Part shown: positions 60,117 to 64,000 of the stretch, one piece after another
Position numbering within the stretch: the stretch's first letter is position 1
Layout of the letters: every line of letters begins with the position of its first letter
NCBI GenBank assembly: GCA_050013055.1
Contig: JBEKGC010000002.1
Coordinates: 1-64,000 of the forward strand
DNA: 64,000 bases
Direction of reading: 5' to 3'
Source of the DNA: Palsa-504 sp050013055
Lineage (GTDB): Bacteria > Actinomycetota > Actinomycetes > Streptosporangiales > Streptosporangiaceae
Made by a program: the position numbers and the translations under genes
Notes under the pieces: model-generated
Databases searched by the model: none
The model's input: only the letters and a program-made list of their open reading frames with translations
Told to the model about the DNA's origin: nothing

Positions 60117-61064
60117 ATGGTCACCTACCTAGCACGCCGGATCGTCACCTCGATCTTGGTGGTCATCGGCGTGTTGATCTTCATCTTCGTCCTGCTGCAC
60201 GCGATTTACCCGTCGCCGGCCAGGGACGTGCTCGGACTGCGCGCCAACGCAGCCGCCGTCGCCGCGTGGAACAAGGACAACGGCTACGACGACCCGCTCG
60301 TCGTGCAGTACCTGCACTACGTCAACAATTGCCTGCACGGCAACCTGGGCTTCTCCTACGCGGACAACCAGAACGTGGTGGCGCTGTTGAAGGAGCGCGC
60401 TGGGCGCAGTGCTTACCTGTCCGGGATCTCGCTGCTGCTCGCCATCGTGATCGCCCTGCCGCTCGGCATGTTCCAGGCGGTCAAGCGCAACTCCATCGGG
60501 GACAACGTGGCCACGAGCGCCGCCTTCATCCTGTACTCGATGCCCTCGTTCTTCCTCGGGCTGATCCTGATCCAGGTGTTCTCGCTCACGTTCCCGATCT
60601 TCAACTTCGAGGCGGACCAGTCCAATTCGGTCTGGACGGTCATGGGGGACTGGCACTCCATGACGCTGCCGATCGTCACGCTCACGGCCGTCACCGTGGC
60701 CAGCTTCTCCAGGTACATGCGGTCCTCGTCGATGGAGGTCCTGGCCCAGGACTACATCAAGGTGGCGCGAGCCAAGGGCCTGCCTGAGCGGCTCGTGCTG
60801 AGCCGGCACCTGGTCCGCAACGCCAGCTTGCCGATGGTGACGCTGGTCGGTATCTCGCTGCCGATCCTGCTGGCCGGCAACCTGATCACCGAGTATGTGT
60901 TTAATTACCCCGGGCTCGGGCTGCTCTTCTTCAACAGCCTGGGCAAGGCGGACTATTCGGTCCTGCTCGCCTACACGCTGGTGGGCGCCGTTCTCGTCGT
61001 CGTCGGAAACCTAGTCGCGGACTTGGCGCTGACTATCGCCGACCCGCGCATCCGGCTGGCCTGA
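60117..61064 (+). CDS. ABC transporter permease, DppB/OppB type
   Basis: A 315-residue inner-membrane channel subunit with six helices. The start VTYLARRIVTSILVVIGVLI is the typical first helix of OppB/DppB proteins, and YDDPLVVQYLHYVNNCLHGN and LGFSYADNQNVVALLKERAG are the usual periplasmic block. The EAA-type loop is MEVLAQDYIKVARAKGLPER (G at the conserved spot), which contacts the ATPase. AGGAGA lies before the ATG. dppC-like gene follows 30 bp later. Confidence 0.92.
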   Translation: MVTYLARRIVTSILVVIGVLIFIFVLLHAIYPSPARDVLGLRANAAAVAAWNKDNGYDDPLVVQYLHYVNNCLHGNLGFSYADNQNVVALLKERAGRSAYLSGISLLLAIVIALPLGMFQAVKRNSIGDNVATSAAFILYSMPSFFLGLILIQVFSLTFPIFNFEADQSNSVWTVMGDWHSMTLPIVTLTAVTVASFSRYMRSSSMEVLAQDYIKVARAKGLPERLVLSRHLVRNASLPMVTLVGISLPILLAGNLITEYVFNYPGLGLLFFNSLGKADYSVLLAYTLVGAVLVVVGNLVADLALTIADPRIRLA

Positions 61065-61094
61065 CCGGTCAGGCTAAGGAAAAAGGAGCAGGCC

Positions 61095-62015
61095 ATGGCG
61101 ATGCCATCGATGCCGCAGACGGACATGAACCGGGCTTTCGAGGCCGAGGGCGGTCAGGTAGGAGCGATCCAGAGCGGCTGGCGGCTCGCCCTGCGCGAGT
61201 TCACAAGCAACCGGCTCGCCGTCGTCGGCTTCGGCATACTCCTGTTCTTTATACTTTTCTGCTTTGTCGGCCCGCATATTTACCACACCAACCAAATCGA
61301 CACCAACGACCTCAACGCGAACTTGCCGCCGTCCGGGTCGGACCTGCTCGGCACCGACAACCTCGGGTTCGATGAACTGGGCCGCATGATGCTGGGCGGC
61401 CAGGCCGCGCTGGAGATCGGCTTCTTCGCCGCGTTCGTCGCCATCGTGGTCGGCACGCTGTGGGGCGCTGTCGCGGGCCTGGCCGGCGGCATCGTCGACT
61501 CGGTCATGATGCGCGTGGTCGACGTGTTCCTCTCCATCCCGTTCTTGTTCGTGGTCCTGATCCTGGCGGTGAAGTTCGGCGCGACGGTGCTGTCGCTAAG
61601 CCTGGTCATCGGCCTGTTCGCCTGGCCCGTCCCGGCCCGGCTGGTCCGCGGTGAAGTGCTCACCTTGAGAGAACGAGATTTCGTCCTGGCGGCGCGCACA
61701 GCCGGCGCGACCTCCTGGCGGCTGATCAGCAGGCACCTGATCCCCAACGCGCTCGGCGTGGTCATCGTGAACGTGACCTTCCAGGTCGCGGACGCCATCC
61801 TGGCTGTCGCCTACATCGGCTTCCTCGGTTTCGGCCTGCACTACCCGAACGTGGACTGGGGGGACCAGCTCTCCAATGGCGTCGGGTTCCTGCAGGACGG
61901 CTACTGGTGGCTGATTTACCCGGTGGGAGCCTGCATCGTCTTGACGGTGATGGCGCTGAACTTCATCGGCGACGCGCTGCGCGACTCGATGGACGTAAGG
62001 CTCAGACGCCGGTAA
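61095..62015 (+). CDS. ABC transporter permease, DppC/OppC type
   Basis: A 306-residue channel subunit; AAAGGAGC precedes the ATG. ALREFTSNRLAVVGFGILLF is the DppC N-terminal block, then SGSDLLGTDNLGFDELGRMM and GGQAALEIGFFAAFVAIVVG. The ATPase-contact loop reads LTLRERDFVLAARTAGATSW. Six helices are predicted. It pairs with the upstream DppB-type permease to form the pore. The ATPase gene follows 68 bp later. Confidence 0.92.
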   Translation: MAMPSMPQTDMNRAFEAEGGQVGAIQSGWRLALREFTSNRLAVVGFGILLFFILFCFVGPHIYHTNQIDTNDLNANLPPSGSDLLGTDNLGFDELGRMMLGGQAALEIGFFAAFVAIVVGTLWGAVAGLAGGIVDSVMMRVVDVFLSIPFLFVVLILAVKFGATVLSLSLVIGLFAWPVPARLVRGEVLTLRERDFVLAARTAGATSWRLISRHLIPNALGVVIVNVTFQVADAILAVAYIGFLGFGLHYPNVDWGDQLSNGVGFLQDGYWWLIYPVGACIVLTVMALNFIGDALRDSMDVRLRRR

Positions 62016-62083
62016 CGGCCTGGGCCTGCGGCGCAGGCGCGACGATCACCGAAGTTCACCATCAACGAGAGGTAGCCGGCCAG

Positions 62084-64000
62084 ATGGCCCCAGTCCTTGA
62101 TATCCAGAACCTGTCGACCCACATCAAGCTCACCAGTTCCGTCGTGCAGGCCGTGGGCAACGTCGATCTGCAGGTCGAGGCCGGCGAGACCCTCGGCGTC
62201 GTCGGGGAGTCGGGTTGCGGCAAGTCTATGACCGGGTTGTCGATCATGGGCCTGCTTCCCCCGGGCGGTTCGATCGTCAACGGCTCGATCAAGCTCAACG
62301 ACCGCGAGATCGTGGGCCTGAAAGAAGAAGAGCTGCGCCGGATCCGGGGCAACGACATCGCCATGATCTTCCAGGATCCGCTGACCTCGCTCGACCCGAC
62401 CAAAACCATCGGTTACCAGGTCAGCGAGCCGGTGCGGCTGCACAGGAACGCCTCCAAGGCGGAAGCGCTCGACCGGGCCGTGGAAGTGCTTAACCTGGTC
62501 GGCCTGCCGCGGCCGAAGGAGCGGCTCAAGGACTATCCGCATCAGCTGTCCGGCGGCCTGCGGCAGCGGGTGATGATCGCCATGGCGCTGGCCTGCGAGC
62601 CCAAGCTGCTCATCGCCGACGAGCCGACGACGGCTCTCGACGTCACCATTCAGGCCCAGATCCTCAACCTGCTCAGGGACCTGAAGGACCGGCTCGGCAT
62701 GGCGATGCTGCTGATCACGCACGACATGGGCGTGATTGCCGGGCACGCCGACCGGGTCAACGTGATGTACGCCGGCCGGGTGGTGGAGACGGCCGACGCG
62801 GCTGTCCTCTTCGAGGAGATGCACCATCCGTACACCCAGGCGCTGCTCGCTTCGATCCCGCAGCTGAATCAGGACACGAAAAAGGCGCTGCACGCCATCC
62901 CCGGCCTGCCGCCTGACCTGGCCCATCCGCCGCAGGGCTGCCGGTTTGCGGCCCGGTGCACCCGGGCCACGGACAAGTGCCGGACCGAAGAGCCGTCCCT
63001 GTCAGGAAAGACGTTCGATCACAGGTTTTCCTGCTGGCACCCGGTGGACGGCCCGCTGACGCTGGCGGTGATCGGCCAAGGCGGCCCGGACGCGGTCAGC
63101 ACCGGCCTGGCGGGATCGGACGCCACCAGCCTGGCCCAGGCCGCGGCCGGTGACACGATCGGCTACGCCGACGATGCCCCGCTGGCCGACGACGTCCCAT
63201 CTGGTGCCACCCCGGAGGCTCAGCCCGTGACCGCCGGGGAGCCGGCGGCGGAGGAAGAGCCAGCGGCCGGGGAGGCGGTCGTGGTGGTGGCCAGCGGCCT
63301 GACCGAGACGGCGGACGGGCGCCTGGAGGTAACAGAGCGGCGCGTCGAGGTGGCCGCGACAAACGGCAACGGCGTGGCCCCGCTGCTCGAGCTGCGGAAC
63401 CTGGTCAAGGAATTCCCCGTCACCTCCGGCGCCATCCTGCAGCGCCGGGTCTCGAGCGTCAAGGCCGTTTCAGACGTTTCCTTTGCTGTCCCGGCGGGCA
63501 CGACATTCGGACTGGTCGGCGAATCGGGGTGCGGCAAGACCACGATCGGCAAGTTGATCGTGGCCCTGGAGCGGCCGAGTTCCGGCTCGATCTCGGTCAA
63601 CGGCGAGGACGTGTCCAAGCTGCACCGAGCCGATCTGCGCCGCAAGCGCCGCGACCTGCAGCTGATGTTCCAGGATCCGCAGTCCTCGCTGGACCCGAGG
63701 ATGCGGGTCGGCACCATCATCGCCGAGCCGCTCGCCGTCCAGCATCTCGGCAGCAAGCGGGCGCAGCGGGAACGTGTCTTCGAGCTGCTCAGCGAGGTCG
63801 GGCTGCCGCGGAACGCGGTGGAACGCTACCCGCACGAGTTCTCCGGCGGCCAGCGCCAGCGCATCGGCCTGGCCCGGGCGCTCACCGTGAACCCCAGGCT
63901 CATCGTGGCGGATGAGCCGGTCAGCGCGCTTGACGTGTCGATCAGGGCGCAGGTGCTGAACCTGATGAAGCGGCTGCAGGCCTCGCACGGCCTGACCTAC
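62084..64000 (+). CDS. Fused double ATPase of the peptide ABC transporter (DppD-DppF type), partial
   Basis: One uninterrupted frame of 639 codons from an ATG at 62084 to the window edge. The first half is a DppD-type ATPase: Walker A GESGCGKS, LSGGLRQR signature, Walker B LLIADEPTTALDV, then the HPY domain with GCRFAARCTRATDKC and SCWHP, whose four Cys may bind an Fe-S cluster. A linker of about 115 residues, acidic and Ala-rich (AGEPAAEEEPAAGEAVVVV), joins a DppF-type ATPase: GESGCGKT, FSGGQRQR, LIVADEPVSALDV. The C-terminal HPY part lies outside the window. Most operons encode these as two genes; here both motors are in one chain, powering the two upstream permeases. Confidence 0.9.
   Translation, partial: MAPVLDIQNLSTHIKLTSSVVQAVGNVDLQVEAGETLGVVGESGCGKSMTGLSIMGLLPPGGSIVNGSIKLNDREIVGLKEEELRRIRGNDIAMIFQDPLTSLDPTKTIGYQVSEPVRLHRNASKAEALDRAVEVLNLVGLPRPKERLKDYPHQLSGGLRQRVMIAMALACEPKLLIADEPTTALDVTIQAQILNLLRDLKDRLGMAMLLITHDMGVIAGHADRVNVMYAGRVVETADAAVLFEEMHHPYTQALLASIPQLNQDTKKALHAIPGLPPDLAHPPQGCRFAARCTRATDKCRTEEPSLSGKTFDHRFSCWHPVDGPLTLAVIGQGGPDAVSTGLAGSDATSLAQAAAGDTIGYADDAPLADDVPSGATPEAQPVTAGEPAAEEEPAAGEAVVVVASGLTETADGRLEVTERRVEVAATNGNGVAPLLELRNLVKEFPVTSGAILQRRVSSVKAVSDVSFAVPAGTTFGLVGESGCGKTTIGKLIVALERPSSGSISVNGEDVSKLHRADLRRKRRDLQLMFQDPQSSLDPRMRVGTIIAEPLAVQHLGSKRAQRERVFELLSEVGLPRNAVERYPHEFSGGQRQRIGLARALTVNPRLIVADEPVSALDVSIRAQVLNLMKRLQASHGLTY

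Noticed and set aside
1..64000. tRNA and rRNA genes
   Set aside because: The intergenic stretches were read for cloverleaf-like and rRNA-like sequence; none was recognised, though a covariance-model search was not possible.

Overview
The window is high-GC DNA with almost back-to-back genes, frequent ATGA or TGATG start/stop overlaps, GTG starts and TANNNT -10 boxes directly in front of start codons. It carries a Pup ligase (PafA), PafB/PafC, TatA/TatC with a HelY-type helicase, DUF3866 and DUF3099 proteins, a TldD/TldE pair and a FabG/InhA-type pair. Together these identify an actinomycete. The exact order cannot be fixed from sequence alone; a Streptosporangiales-like or related lineage is only a guess.

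Layout. (1) 1-4571: the 5' part of a cyclase-family gene broken by an in-frame amber codon, a possible non-autonomous transposable element, an alpha/beta hydrolase ending in a 15-bp tandem repeat, and a secreted beta-helix protein followed by a strong hairpin. (2) 5019-21095: a block of large polytopic membrane proteins resembling GT-C glycosyltransferases. Three paralogue families (A, B, C) occur in the order A1 B1 A2 C1(-), then a nucleotide-sugar dehydrogenase, a GT2 glycosyltransferase and an NAD-dependent epimerase, then B2 A3 C2(-) A4. The B-A-C(-) module is therefore present twice. (3) 21157-22515: pafA. (4) 22690-36712: a second envelope-glycan block with a PAP2 phosphatase, a GT39-like enzyme, an MptB/GT87-like enzyme, a DUF2079 protein, a 729-residue GT39-like protein, a DPM1-like GT2, a GT4-methyltransferase fusion, an LPG-synthase-type membrane protein and a fifth family-A paralogue. 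(5) 36850-45384: a double-FKBP lipoprotein, DUF3866, pafB-pafC-tatA-tatC-helY. (6) 45480-50089: secreted GH15 glucoamylase, cysteine-dioxygenase-like cupin, PadR regulator. (7) 50090-51172: a 1.1-kb non-coding, repeat-rich stretch. (8) 51173-57123: DUF3099, tldE-tldD on the minus strand, then fabG-inhA-purU. (9) 58068-64000: an oligopeptide-type ABC transporter (binding protein, two permeases, and a fused double ATPase that runs off the window).

How they fit together. Regions 2 and 4 look like a machinery that uses nucleotide sugars and polyprenyl-phosphate sugars to build and export a surface glycan or glycolipid: ugd/epimerase supply precursors, GT2 enzymes make lipid-linked sugars, GT-C proteins transfer sugars outside the membrane, and PAP2 may recycle lipid phosphates. 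In M. tuberculosis pafA, pafB, pafC, tatA, tatC and helY are contiguous; here about 16.6 kb of mostly glycan genes separates pafA from pafB. The duplicated A/B/C membrane-protein modules, whose substrates are unknown, are the strongest candidate for an undescribed system in this window.
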